The position numbers and the translations under genes are program-made. 64,000 bases of DNA from positions 434,001 to 498,000 of the forward strand of contig CAWBCM010000001.1 of the NCBI GenBank assembly GCA_963787285.1. Direction: 5' to 3'. This document shows positions 38,022 through 46,987 of this stretch, piece after piece (the first letter of the stretch is position 1; every line of letters starts with the position of its first letter). The notes beneath the pieces were generated by a model. The model had not been told where the DNA came from. It searched no databases and saw only the letters and a program-made list of their open reading frames with translations. Source of the stretch: JAHEJN01 sp963787285 (lineage in GTDB: Bacteria > Actinomycetota > Acidimicrobiia > Acidimicrobiales > JAHEJN01).

Positions 38022-40161
38022 ACCGGCTTCGGCCGGAACCGAGCTCACGGCGCTGGCGGGCCAGCCCGAACGGTTCATCAATCGCGAGATGTCGTGGCTC
38101 GACTTCAATCGGCGTGTTCTCGCACAGGCCGAGGATCCGCACATGCCGCTGCTCGAGCGGCTCAAGTTCCTCGCCATCCACGGCTCGAACCTCGACGAGT
38201 TCTTCCAGGTGCGGGTCGCGGGTCTCAACGATCAGGTGGCCGGTGAGGTCACCTCGCTGACCCCCGACGGCCGAGCGCCACTCGAGCAGCTCGATGCCAT
38301 TCATGTCGCCGTCGACGACCAGTTGGCCGTGGTGGCCGACACCTGGGAGTCACTGCTGGCGGCGCTGTCCGACTCCGGTATCGACCTCGTCGACTTCGGC
38401 GACCTGACCGTCACCGAACACCAGTGGATCGCCGGGTACTTCGAGGAACAGGTGTATCCCGTGCTCACGCCGCTGGCCGTCGACCTCGGCCGGCCGTTCC
38501 CATTCATCTCCAACCTGTCGTTGAGCCTCGGCGTCATCTTGCAGAGCGAAGGCAAGCCGCTGTTCGCCCGCATCAAGGTGCCGCCCATCCTCCCCCGGTT
38601 CGTGGCCCTGCCCGACGGGCAGCGCTTCGTTCGGCTCGAACAGGTCATCGCCGCCTATCTCGGCCAGCTGTTCCCCGGCACCGAGATCGTCGACCACGTC
38701 ATCTTCCGCGTGACCCGCAACGGCGACCTCGCCATCGACGAGGGCGAAGCCGAAGACCTGCTCGAAGCGGTCGAGGTCGAGCTGCGCCGACGCCGTTTCC
38801 GCAGCGTGGTCCGCCTCGAGATCGAGCGCAGCATCAGCCCCGCCGCCCGCCAGGTCCTCATCGAGGAGCTCGACATCCGCGATCGCGACGTGTATTTCAG
38901 TCCGCTGCCCCTGGGCCTGGCCGACCTGTGGCAACTGCACGGTCTCGATCGACCCGATCTCAAGGAGCCCGCCTGGAAGTCGGTGCAGCCACCGGAGTTC
39001 CGCAGCCCCGAGGGGTACCGCAACTTCTTCGAGGTGATGCGCCAGAACGACGTGCTGGTGCATCACCCCTACACCTCGTTCTCGGGTTCGGTCTCGGAGT
39101 TCATCCATCAGGCGTCGACCGATCGGCGGGTGTTGGCCATCAAGCTCACGCTCTACCGCACGTCGGGCGACACGCCCATCGTCGAGTCGCTCGTCCGGGC
39201 GGCCGAAGCCGGCAAGCAGGTCGCCGTCGTCGTCGAGCTCAAGGCGCGATTCGACGAGGCGCAGAACATCGAGTGGGCCCGACGACTCGAAGGCTCGGGC
39301 GTGCACGTCGCCTACGGTCTGGCCGGCCTCAAGGTGCACACCAAGGTGGCGTTGGTGGTCCGCCGGGAGAGCGGTGGCATCCGCCGCTACTGCCACGTCG
39401 GCACCGGCAACTACAACTCGAAGACAGCCCGCCTCTATGAGGACTTCGGGCTCTTCACCACCGACGAGACGATCGGCGCCGACATCGGTCAGCTGTTCAA
39501 CGTGCTCACCGGGTACGGCACCGACATCGAGTACCAGGCGATGCTGGTCGCGCCGCACCATCTCCGTCAGCCGTTGCTGCACCGCATCGCCCAGGAGATG
39601 AGCCATGGCGCCGACGGCCGCATCATCATGAAGATGAACAGCCTCGTCGACGCCGAGATGATCGATGCGCTCTACCGTGCCTCGCAGGCCGGCGTCTCGA
39701 TCGATCTCATCGTCCGGGGCATCTGCTGCCTGCGGCCCGGGGTGCCCGGACTGAGCGAGAACATCCGGGTGCGCTCGATCGTCGGCCGGTACCTCGAGCA
39801 CTCGCGGTGCTACTACTTCGCCCACGGCTCCGGGGCGGGGAACCCGGAGTACTACATCGGTTCGGCCGACCTCATGCCCCGCAATCTCGATCGTCGCGTC
39901 GAGGCCGTGGCGCCCGTGAACGCCCCCCTGCTCCAGCGTCGCATCGACACGGTCCTGTCGACCGGCCTGGCCGACGGCGCCCTGGCCTGGACCCTCGACG
40001 AGAACGGCTATTGGACCCGCATCGGCGACGTCGACGGCGTCTCCACCCACGAGCGACTCCGGGAACTCGAGCTCGAGCGAGCCAGCGCGGCCGAGCCGGT
40101 CGAGATCGCGCCGCCCGAGGCACCCCGGCGACGATGGTCGCTTCGTCGGTTGCTGAGCTGA
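38008..40161 (+). CDS. ppk1: Polyphosphate kinase 1
   Basis: 717 aa, normal length. PPK1 domains: N-terminal RFINREMSWLDFNRRVL, middle LKIDRxx-like core, and the C1/C2 catalytic part with VELKARFDEAQNIEWARRLE, HTKVALVVRR and the phosphorylated His463 in CHVGTGNYNSKTARLYEDFG. Polymerises ATP gamma-phosphate into polyphosphate, linking phosphate storage with the adjacent uptake operon. ATG overlaps the preceding small gene. Downstream sits the PHO box of pstS. Confidence 0.96.
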   Translation: MAVAEPASAGTELTALAGQPERFINREMSWLDFNRRVLAQAEDPHMPLLERLKFLAIHGSNLDEFFQVRVAGLNDQVAGEVTSLTPDGRAPLEQLDAIHVAVDDQLAVVADTWESLLAALSDSGIDLVDFGDLTVTEHQWIAGYFEEQVYPVLTPLAVDLGRPFPFISNLSLSLGVILQSEGKPLFARIKVPPILPRFVALPDGQRFVRLEQVIAAYLGQLFPGTEIVDHVIFRVTRNGDLAIDEGEAEDLLEAVEVELRRRRFRSVVRLEIERSISPAARQVLIEELDIRDRDVYFSPLPLGLADLWQLHGLDRPDLKEPAWKSVQPPEFRSPEGYRNFFEVMRQNDVLVHHPYTSFSGSVSEFIHQASTDRRVLAIKLTLYRTSGDTPIVESLVRAAEAGKQVAVVVELKARFDEAQNIEWARRLEGSGVHVAYGLAGLKVHTKVALVVRRESGGIRRYCHVGTGNYNSKTARLYEDFGLFTTDETIGADIGQLFNVLTGYGTDIEYQAMLVAPHHLRQPLLHRIAQEMSHGADGRIIMKMNSLVDAEMIDALYRASQAGVSIDLIVRGICCLRPGVPGLSENIRVRSIVGRYLEHSRCYYFAHGSGAGNPEYYIGSADLMPRNLDRRVEAVAPVNAPLLQRRIDTVLSTGLADGALAWTLDENGYWTRIGDVDGVSTHERLRELELERASAAEPVEIAPPEAPRRRWSLRRLLS

Positions 40162-40180
40162 CCCTCACCCGTCGACAAGG

Positions 40181-40202
40181 GTTCACCCTTCGTTCACATT
40201 CG
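40181..40202 (+). promoter_or_regulatory. PHO box (RegX3/PhoP-type 11-bp direct repeats)
   Basis: GTTCACCCTTC (40181-40191) followed directly by GTTCACATTCG (40192-40202). Two tandem 11-base units starting GTTCA match the PhoP/RegX3 site organisation of Streptomyces and mycobacteria. Ends 27 bases before the -10 box of pstS, the right position for activation by the phosphate regulator encoded at 46237. Confidence 0.75.
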
Positions 40203-40229
40203 GGCCACTCCACCGACACCCGCTCTCCT

Positions 40230-40235
40230 TAGCGT
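40230..40235 (+). promoter_or_regulatory. -10 box of pstS
   Basis: TAGCGT, followed by a ~43-base leader with AAGGAG before the GTG at 40285; leadered, unlike most promoters here. Confidence 0.5.
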
Positions 40236-40284
40236 GCCCCACGTTGCACTGACTTCCTCGTGTCCCCCCAAGGAGCAAAGATCC

Positions 40285-41326
40285 GTGAGAACCCCCAAGC
40301 GCTGGCTGTTGCTGGCCATAGTTCCTGACGTTCGGCCTCGTGGCCGCAGCCTGTGGAAGCGACGACAACGGTGGCGGCGACACTGCCACCGCCGACGAAC
40401 CGGCGGCCGAAGAACCGGCCATGGCCGATTCCTCCGACGTGGCGGGTGAGGTGAACATCTCCGGTTCGTCGACCGTCGAACCGGTGTCGGTTCGTACCGC
40501 GGAGCTCTTCGAGGAGGTCGCTCCCGATGTCATCGTGAATGTCGACGGTCCGGGTACCGGCGACGGCTTCCAGTTGTTCTGCGCCGGCGAGACCGACATC
40601 TCCGATGCGTCCCGCCAGATCAAGGACGAGGAGGCGGCCACGTGCGCCGAGGCCGGCATCGAGTACATCGAGCTCGAGGTCGGCATCGACGGCATCACCG
40701 TGTTGACCAACCCGGCCAACGAGTCGGTGAGCTGCGTGAACTTCGGCGACCTCTACTCGTTGTTCGGCCCCGAGAGCGAGGGGTTCGCGAACTGGTCTGA
40801 CGCCCAGACGCTGGCCGACGAGGTCGGGGGCTCACTCACGATGCCCGATGCCCCGTTGGACATCACCGCGCCGGGTACCGAGTCGGGTACCTACGACAGC
40901 TTCGGCGAGCTGGTGCTCGATGGCATCGCCGAAGAACGGGGTCAGGAGACCAGCTACCGTCCCGACTACATCTCGGCGGCGGATGACAACGTGATCATCG
41001 GCAACACGCAGGGTTCGGACAGCTCGCTGAGCTTCGTCGGTGCGGCGTTCGGTTTGAACGCCTCCGATGTCAAGGTGCTCGAGGTCGATGGTGGCGACGG
41101 TTGCACGCCGGCCAACGCCGAGACCATCGCTTCGGGTGACTATCCGATCAGCCGGTCGCTGTACATCTACGTGAATGCGGCCGAAGCGGCGGCCAGTCCT
41201 GCCCTGGCTGCCTATGTCGACTTCTACATGACCGATGGCCTCGACATCGCGGTGCCCGCGGTCGGCTACGTCGCCCTCACCGACGACGCCAAGGCCGCCA
41301 CCCGCGCCACTTGGAGCGGTCGCTAG
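40285..41326 (+). CDS. pstS: Phosphate-binding lipoprotein PstS (apparent frameshift at 40321-40325)
   Basis: ~346 aa with one base removed from GTTCC at 40321-40325: frame 1 starts MRTPKRWLLLAIV, the next frame continues LTFGLVAAACGSDDNG, forming a lipobox (AAAC) after a signal peptide. Without repair the signal peptide is lost. Binding residues: SGSSTVEPV, GPGTGDGF, DISDASRQ; the rest is the two-lobed SBP fold. Captures phosphate outside the membrane for PstCAB. AAGGAG at 40270-40275 sets the GTG start. Confidence 0.9.
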
Positions 41327-41343
41327 ACCCGATGAATCCCGTC

Positions 41344-41371
41344 GGGGGTCGGACCATGGCGTCCGGCCCCC
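41344..41371 (+). terminator. Intergenic hairpin between pstS and pstC
   Basis: GGGGGTCGGAC (41344-41354) pairs with GTCCGGCCCCC (41361-41371), 11 bp with one G-T pair, loop CATGGC. Would reduce readthrough or stabilise pstS mRNA so that binding protein exceeds permease. Confidence 0.55.
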
Positions 41372-41416
41372 GAACTGGCGCTCCGACCCGCCGACCCGAC
41401 TAGATTCGAGCCCTGC

Positions 41417-42355
41417 ATGAGCGATGCGGTCAGCCCTCCACCACTCGGTCTCAGCGATCTCGAGGCCACACCCAAGCGGGCACGGCGCGAACGCACCGTG
41501 CGAATGGTTCTCCAGGCGGCGGCCATGATCTCGGTTGTGGTCAGCGGCGCCATCGTCTTCTCGTTGCTGTTCGAGGCGTGGGACTTCATGGTCAACGTCG
41601 ACTGGTCGGCGGTGTGGTCGACCGGCTGGTTCCCCCGCAACGGGATCTACGACATCAAGACACTCATCGTGGCGTCGCTCATCGTCACCGGCATCGCCAT
41701 GCTGGTGGCCACGCCGCTCGGCCTCGGGGCGGCGATATTCCTTTCGGAGTACGCCAATCCCCGGGTCCGTCGGGTCCTCAAGCCCATGCTCGAAGTGCTG
41801 GCGGGCATTCCGTCGGTGGTGCTCGGCTTCTTCGCCCTGCTCTGGATCTCACCCAATCTGGTGCAGAACGCGTTCCAGAGCGCCAACCGCGGGAACCTGA
41901 TGGCGGCGGGAATCGGCGTGGGCATCCTCACCATCCCCCTCGTCGCCTCGATCTCCGAGGACGCGATGCAGGCCGTGCCCAACGCTCTGCGTGAGGCCTC
42001 GGCGGGCCTCGGCGCCCGCAAGGTGACCACGAGCATTCGGGTCGTGTTGCCGGCGGCCATCTCGGGTCTGGCCGCTGCGCTCATCGTGGCGGTGTCGAGG
42101 GCACTCGGCGAGACCATGGTGGTGTTCATCGCGGGCGGCGCGGGCGACACTGCGCTCTATACCGACAACCCTGTCGACGGTGGCCTCACCATGACCGCGG
42201 CCATGGCGTCCCTGGCGTCGGGTACCGATGCGGTGGTCGGCGAGGGGCTCACCTTCCCGAGCCTGTACTTCGTGGGCCTCGTGCTGTTCACCATCACCTT
42301 CGGTCTCAACATCATCGCCGACAGATTCGTGCGTCGAGTACGGGAGGTCTACTGA
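41417..42355 (+). CDS. pstC: Phosphate ABC transporter permease PstC
   Basis: 312 aa with six membrane helices. Permease signature LGIPLVASISEDA-type loop (AVPNALREASAGLGARKVTTSIRVVLP) and IAGGAGDTALYTDNPVDGGLTMTAAM between helices. Pairs with PstA to form the phosphate channel. TAGATT stands ten bases before the ATG; it may be a secondary promoter after the pstS hairpin. Stop overlaps pstA start by one base (TGATG). Confidence 0.95.
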   Translation: MSDAVSPPPLGLSDLEATPKRARRERTVRMVLQAAAMISVVVSGAIVFSLLFEAWDFMVNVDWSAVWSTGWFPRNGIYDIKTLIVASLIVTGIAMLVATPLGLGAAIFLSEYANPRVRRVLKPMLEVLAGIPSVVLGFFALLWISPNLVQNAFQSANRGNLMAAGIGVGILTIPLVASISEDAMQAVPNALREASAGLGARKVTTSIRVVLPAAISGLAAALIVAVSRALGETMVVFIAGGAGDTALYTDNPVDGGLTMTAAMASLASGTDAVVGEGLTFPSLYFVGLVLFTITFGLNIIADRFVRRVREVY

Positions 42356-43350
42356 TGGCCTTCACCACGATCGGCGGCGCGGTCGACGTCGAAGCCGACG
42401 TTCGTCGCCGCCTCGCCTCCGGGGGCTCCGATTGGAGAGGCACCGCGTTTCGAGCGCTGTTGTTGTTCAGCCTGTTGCTCACACTGCTCATCATCGTGGT
42501 GCTGTTGGTCGACGTCATCACCGACGGGTCCACGGTTCTCACCGAGCGCTTGGGTGATTTCCTCTCCGGCACGCTGCGGTCGCGCTCGAGTGATGCGCTG
42601 CTCGGCGTACACCAGGGGCTCCGGGGCTCGATCTGGATCGGCATCTTCGTCGTGGTCCTGGCCTTCCCCATCGGTATCGCGGCGGCGATCTACCTCGAGG
42701 AGTACGCAACCGATACTCGGCTCACCCGTTTCATCCAGCTCAACATCCGCAACCTTGCCGGCGTGCCGTCGGTGGTCTACGGCTTGCTGGGGCTGGCGAT
42801 CTTCGTCAAGCTTCTCGGCGGCTCGAGCTCCTCGGGTGGTCTCACCGGGGGCCGCAGTCTCGTGTCGGCGGGGATCACGCTGGCCGTGCTGGTTCTCCCG
42901 GTGGTGATCATCACGTCGGCCGAGGCGATCCGCGCCGTGCCCGACAGCCTCCGGGAAGGCGGGTACGGCGTCGGCGCAACGAAGTGGGAAGTCATCAGGA
43001 GCCACGTCCTGCCCTACGCCGCCCCCGGCATCCTGACCGGCACGCTGCTGTCGCTGTCGCGGGCCATCGGAGAGGCCGCACCGCTCATTCTGGTGGGTGC
43101 CGTCACGGGCCGACTCGGCGGCGACACCGGCATCTTCGACGTCGGGGGGCTGCGCGACCGATTCACGGCCATGCCGATCGTGATCACCGACTGGGTCAAG
43201 AAGGCCAACGGTGGCTCCGACGACGGCGGTGCCGGGCTCGATTTCGCGTCCCACGCTGCCGCGGCCATCGTTGTGCTGATGGTGTTGGTGTTGGTGTTGA
43301 ACTCTGCAGCGATCGTCATGCGCAATCGCTTCGAGAAGAAGCGGGGATGA
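42355..43350 (+). CDS. pstA: Phosphate ABC transporter permease PstA
   Basis: 331 aa, about six helices. Hallmark permease loop with AIRAVPDSLREGGYGVGATKWEVIRSHVLP and a conserved GTLLSLSRAIGEAAPLILVG. Longer than PstC because of an N-terminal ~40-residue cytoplasmic stretch. Coupled on both sides (TGATG with pstC, ATGA with pstB). Confidence 0.95.
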   Translation: MAFTTIGGAVDVEADVRRRLASGGSDWRGTAFRALLLFSLLLTLLIIVVLLVDVITDGSTVLTERLGDFLSGTLRSRSSDALLGVHQGLRGSIWIGIFVVVLAFPIGIAAAIYLEEYATDTRLTRFIQLNIRNLAGVPSVVYGLLGLAIFVKLLGGSSSSGGLTGGRSLVSAGITLAVLVLPVVIITSAEAIRAVPDSLREGGYGVGATKWEVIRSHVLPYAAPGILTGTLLSLSRAIGEAAPLILVGAVTGRLGGDTGIFDVGGLRDRFTAMPIVITDWVKKANGGSDDGGAGLDFASHAAAAIVVLMVLVLVLNSAAIVMRNRFEKKRG

Positions 43351-44237
43351 TGATGGACGCAAGGGAGCTCGCGATGGAGGAAATCGTGGACGACGGGACC
43401 GAAGTCGACACCAGTGCCGCCGAGGTCGGAGAGAACGCACAGCTCGCAGAGCAGATCGTTCTACGGGCTGCGGATGTCGATGTGCACTACGGCGACCACT
43501 GGGCGGTGCGGCACTGCAACATGGAGGTCCGGCGCCACGAGATCACCGCCATGATCGGGCCGTCGGGTTGTGGCAAGTCCACCATGTTGCGCTGCTTCAA
43601 CCGCATGAACGACCTGATCGCCTCGGCTCGCGTCGAGGGATCGATCCAGTACCACGGCGTCGATCTGTACGACCGTCGAGTCGATCCGGTCGAGGTGCGG
43701 CGCCGCATCGGCATGGTCTTCCAGAAGCCCAACCCATTCCCCAAGACCATCTGGGAGAACGTGGCGTTCGGACCCCGAGTGGCCGGCATCGCCAAGGCGA
43801 AGTCCGACCTCGACGACATCGTCGAGAGCTCGCTGAAGAAGGCCGCGCTCTGGGAAGAGGTCAAAGATCGTCTCAAGACCTCGGCCATGGGCATGTCCGG
43901 TGGGCAACAGCAGCGTCTCTGCATCGCCCGCGCCGTCGCTGTCGACCCCGACGTGTTGCTCATGGACGAGCCGTGCTCGTCGCTCGACCCCATCGCCACC
44001 ACCCGCATCGAGGAGCTGATGCAGGAGATCAAGGCGGAGTACACCATCGTGATCGTGACCCACAACATGCAACAGGCGGCCCGGGTGAGCGACCGAACGG
44101 CATTCTTCACCGCCGCGGTCGACGAGGAAGCGGGCGTACGATTCGGTGAGCTCATCGAATTCGACCGCACCGAGAAGATCTTCTCCAATCCCTCCGATGA
44201 ACGCACGGAGAACTACGTGACCGGCCGATTCGGCTGA
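43347..44237 (+). CDS. pstB: Phosphate ABC transporter ATPase PstB
   Basis: 296 aa (usual ~255; about 35 N-terminal residues extra: acidic MEEIVDDGTEVDTSAAEVGEN). Walker A GPSGCGKST (71-79), signature MSGGQQQR, Walker B VLLMDEPCSSLDP. Three ATG codons in a row at 43347, 43350 and 43353 overlap the pstA stop; ATG 43374 after AAGGGA is another start that would remove the extension. Powers the PstCA channel. Confidence 0.94.
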   Translation: MMMDARELAMEEIVDDGTEVDTSAAEVGENAQLAEQIVLRAADVDVHYGDHWAVRHCNMEVRRHEITAMIGPSGCGKSTMLRCFNRMNDLIASARVEGSIQYHGVDLYDRRVDPVEVRRRIGMVFQKPNPFPKTIWENVAFGPRVAGIAKAKSDLDDIVESSLKKAALWEEVKDRLKTSAMGMSGGQQQRLCIARAVAVDPDVLLMDEPCSSLDPIATTRIEELMQEIKAEYTIVIVTHNMQQAARVSDRTAFFTAAVDEEAGVRFGELIEFDRTEKIFSNPSDERTENYVTGRFG

Positions 44238-44251
44238 GCAGGAGCACTGCC

Positions 44252-44971
44252 ATGACCGAAGAACTCCGCAAGTCGTTCCACGAGGCCCTCGAAGACGTAC
44301 GCAGTGGCATCGTCGCCGAGGCGGGGCTCGTCACCGAGCTCATACCCCGAGTCACCGAGGTCCTGCTCGACCTCGACCTGATCGGGGCGCAGGAGATCAT
44401 CGACGAAGACGATGAGATCGACGAGATGTCGGTGTCGCTCGAAGAGCAGTGCTACAGCATGCTTGCCCTCCAGCAGCCCATGGCCACCGATCTGCGGTCG
44501 ATCGTCGCCGCGCTGTGGGCCAACAGCCACATCGAGCGGTCGGCCGACCTCTGCGTGAACATCGCAAAGGGCGCTCGACGGATCTACGGCACCACCACGT
44601 TCTCGCCCCGGCTGCGCGGCATCATCGTGCAGATGAGCGAGGAGGCGGCGCGCCTGTACCGCCTGGCGATGGACGCCTACGTCGACAAGAACGCCGGGCT
44701 GGCGGCGGCTCTCGACGACATCGACGATCGCCTCGACGAGCTCCAGTACGAGTGTGTGGTGGCCATCTTCGAGGCCCACGCCGCCGGTGACTTCGACCTC
44801 CAGGGTGCGATTCAACTCGCGCTCATCACCCGGTACTACGAGCGCATCGGCGACCATGCCGTGAACATCGGCGAGCGGGTGCGCTACATGGTCGACGGGT
44901 GGATGCCCGAGCATGCGGGCGCCGCTCGCATTCGACAATCGCGCACCACCGAGGACCCCGAGGCCGTATGA
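44252..44971 (+). CDS. phoU: Phosphate signalling protein PhoU
   Basis: 239 aa, two repeats of a three-helix bundle. Metal-binding acidic motifs E/DXXXD: EIIDEDDEIDEM in repeat 1 and the corresponding DDIDDRLDEL in repeat 2; EVLLDLDLI precedes. Couples the Pst transporter to the sensor kinase: with high phosphate it keeps the kinase off. AGGAGC lies before the ATG. Coupled to the kinase gene by a 4-base overlap (ATGA). Confidence 0.94.
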   Translation: MTEELRKSFHEALEDVRSGIVAEAGLVTELIPRVTEVLLDLDLIGAQEIIDEDDEIDEMSVSLEEQCYSMLALQQPMATDLRSIVAALWANSHIERSADLCVNIAKGARRIYGTTTFSPRLRGIIVQMSEEAARLYRLAMDAYVDKNAGLAAALDDIDDRLDELQYECVVAIFEAHAAGDFDLQGAIQLALITRYYERIGDHAVNIGERVRYMVDGWMPEHAGAARIRQSRTTEDPEAV

Positions 44972-46233
44972 CCGTCGCAGCGGTGCTCCTTGCGGCAGCA
45001 CTGCTTGCGACCGTCGCGGCAGTCGTGGTCGTCACGCGTCGCCATGTAGCGTTCACCCGCCGCATGGCGCAGCTCCTCGATGTCGATTCGCGGGGCTCCG
45101 GATCCGAGCTGGCCCCGCGACTCGAATCCCGGCTGGCGCTTCGCCTTCGATCCGACGCCGCCGCCCTCCACGAAGCCGAGCGCCGGGAGCAACGACTCGC
45201 CACCGTGCTCGATGCCATGACCCAGGGCGCGGTCGTCGTCGACGCCGCCGGTGAGGTGGTGGTGACCAACGCATTCGCCTCGGCCTTCTTCGGCGCCCGG
45301 CACAGCGATGCGGTGGTCGAGAACCGCCTCAAGCAGCTGCTCGACGGCGCCCGCAGAGGCGAGGTGGGCGAGGACGAGCTCGCGTTGTTCGGTCCGCCGC
45401 GCCGATCACTCCTGCTCCACGCTCTGCCGCTGTTCTTCGGCGACGACGACGTGCCCGTGGGTGCGGTCGTTCTGATCGATGACGTCACCGACCATCAACG
45501 ACTCGACGCCATCCGCCGTGACTTCGTCGCCAACATCGGTCACGAGCTGAAGACCCCGATCGGTGCCATCAGCCTGTTGGCCGACACCCTCGAGGGCGAG
45601 AACGATGTCGAGGTGGTGCGCCGACTCGGCGAGCGCATCAGTCGCGAGGTTCTCCGCCTGGGTCGCACGGTCGAGGATCTGCTGGAGTTCAGTCGTATCG
45701 AGCACGACGAACGGGCCGAACGCGACATCGTCGGCGTCCAGGAGGTGCTCGACGACGCCGCCGATCGACACCGCATTGCCGCGTCGAGGCGAGGCGTCGA
45801 GGTGTCGGTCAATCGGCCGGTTTCACCGATCGAGATGTGGGCGGATCGGCGACAGCTCGTGTCGGCCGTCTCGAACCTCATCGACAATGCGGTGAAGTAC
45901 TCCGAGAGCGGCGCCACCGTCGTGGTCCGGAGCCGGCGGGTCGACGACAACGTGGTGATCGAGGTTCGCGACAGCGGGCGGGGCATTCCCCGGCGCGACC
46001 TCGACCGTGTCTTCGAGCGCTTCTACCGGGTCGATTCGTCACGCCGGCGCGACGCCGACGACGGCGGGGTCGGTCTCGGCTTGGCCATCGTGCGTCACGT
46101 GGCCGCCAATCACGGTGGCGCGGTCACCGTGAGCTCGGTGGAGGGCGAGGGATCGGTGTTCACCCTCACGATGCCGGTGGCCTTCTCGGCGGCCGAAGTG
46201 GCGATCGGCGAGTCGATGCGAGAGGACTCCTGA
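44968..46233 (+). CDS. senX3: Phosphate sensor histidine kinase (SenX3/PhoR type)
   Basis: 421 aa. One membrane helix (~3-24) and no extracellular loop, so it senses through PstCAB-PhoU rather than phosphate itself. PAS-like domain (~72-175), HisKA with phospho-acceptor His192 in GHELKTPIG, then HATPase_c with NLIDNAVKYS, DSGRGIP, FYRVDSSRRR and GLGLAIV. Autophosphorylates and passes phosphate to the response regulator four bases downstream. The absence of a periplasmic domain is normal for SenX3. Confidence 0.93.
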   Translation: MTVAAVLLAAALLATVAAVVVVTRRHVAFTRRMAQLLDVDSRGSGSELAPRLESRLALRLRSDAAALHEAERREQRLATVLDAMTQGAVVVDAAGEVVVTNAFASAFFGARHSDAVVENRLKQLLDGARRGEVGEDELALFGPPRRSLLLHALPLFFGDDDVPVGAVVLIDDVTDHQRLDAIRRDFVANIGHELKTPIGAISLLADTLEGENDVEVVRRLGERISREVLRLGRTVEDLLEFSRIEHDERAERDIVGVQEVLDDAADRHRIAASRRGVEVSVNRPVSPIEMWADRRQLVSAVSNLIDNAVKYSESGATVVVRSRRVDDNVVIEVRDSGRGIPRRDLDRVFERFYRVDSSRRRDADDGGVGLGLAIVRHVAANHGGAVTVSSVEGEGSVFTLTMPVAFSAAEVAIGESMREDS

Positions 46234-46236
46234 GCC

Positions 46237-46947
46237 GTGTCGAAGCCCACGCGCGTGCTGGTGGTCGACGACGAAGAGTCCTTCGTCGAGGCGTTGCGCA
46301 TCGGCCTCACCCGCGAGGGCTTCGTCGTCGACATCGCTCGGGACGGTCGTGAGGCGCTGGTCAGATTCGAGGCGGCCGAACCCGACATCGTGTTGCTCGA
46401 CGTGATGCTGCCGGTGATGTCGGGTGTCGACGTGTGCCGGCGGATACGCACCATGTCGAACGTGCCGATCATCATGGTCACCGCCAAGACCGAGGAGATC
46501 GATGCCGTCGTGGGTCTCGAGGTGGGAGCCGACGACTATGTCACGAAGCCCTATCGGCTCCGTGAGCTCGTGGCTCGCATGCGCGCCGTGCTGCGGCGCG
46601 GGGTGGCCTCGCCTGAGGCCCCTCCGGCTCACAGCACCGGTGGGGTCATCGAGGTCGACGAGCTCCTCGTCGACACCGAACGCCACGAGGTTCGCCTCGG
46701 CGCCGAGGAGCTCTCGCTTCCGCTGAAGGAGTTCGACCTTCTCACCCTGTTGGCCGAGAACGCCGGTCGGGTCCTCACCCGGGAGTCGCTCATCGATCGT
46801 GTCTGGGGCAGCGACTACGTCGGGGACACGAAAACCCTCGATGTGCACATCAAACGTCTGCGATCCAAGATCGAAGACGACCCGTCGGCTCCCACCAAGA
46901 TCGTCACCATCCGCGGGCTCGGATACAAGTACGCCGCCGACGAGTGA
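46237..46947 (+). CDS. regX3: Phosphate response regulator (RegX3/PhoP type)
   Basis: 236 aa OmpR-family regulator. Receiver with acidic pocket VDDEE (10-14), phosphorylated Asp55 in LLDVMLP and Lys in TKPYR; winged-helix DNA-binding domain with RVLTRESLIDRVWGS and TKTLDVHIKRLRSKIE. Expected to activate pstS via the 11-bp repeat at 40181. GTG start three bases after the kinase stop. Last gene of the phosphate locus. Confidence 0.94.
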   Translation: MSKPTRVLVVDDEESFVEALRIGLTREGFVVDIARDGREALVRFEAAEPDIVLLDVMLPVMSGVDVCRRIRTMSNVPIIMVTAKTEEIDAVVGLEVGADDYVTKPYRLRELVARMRAVLRRGVASPEAPPAHSTGGVIEVDELLVDTERHEVRLGAEELSLPLKEFDLLTLLAENAGRVLTRESLIDRVWGSDYVGDTKTLDVHIKRLRSKIEDDPSAPTKIVTIRGLGYKYAADE

Positions 46948-46975
46948 GTGGGAACCCGGCGGGGGAATCGGGTTC

Positions 46976-46981
46976 TAGTAT
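46976..46981 (+). promoter_or_regulatory. Leaderless -10 box for MFS gene
   Basis: TAGTAT, spacer GACCGC (6), then GTG at 46988. Confidence 0.65.
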
Positions 46982-46987
46982 GACCGC

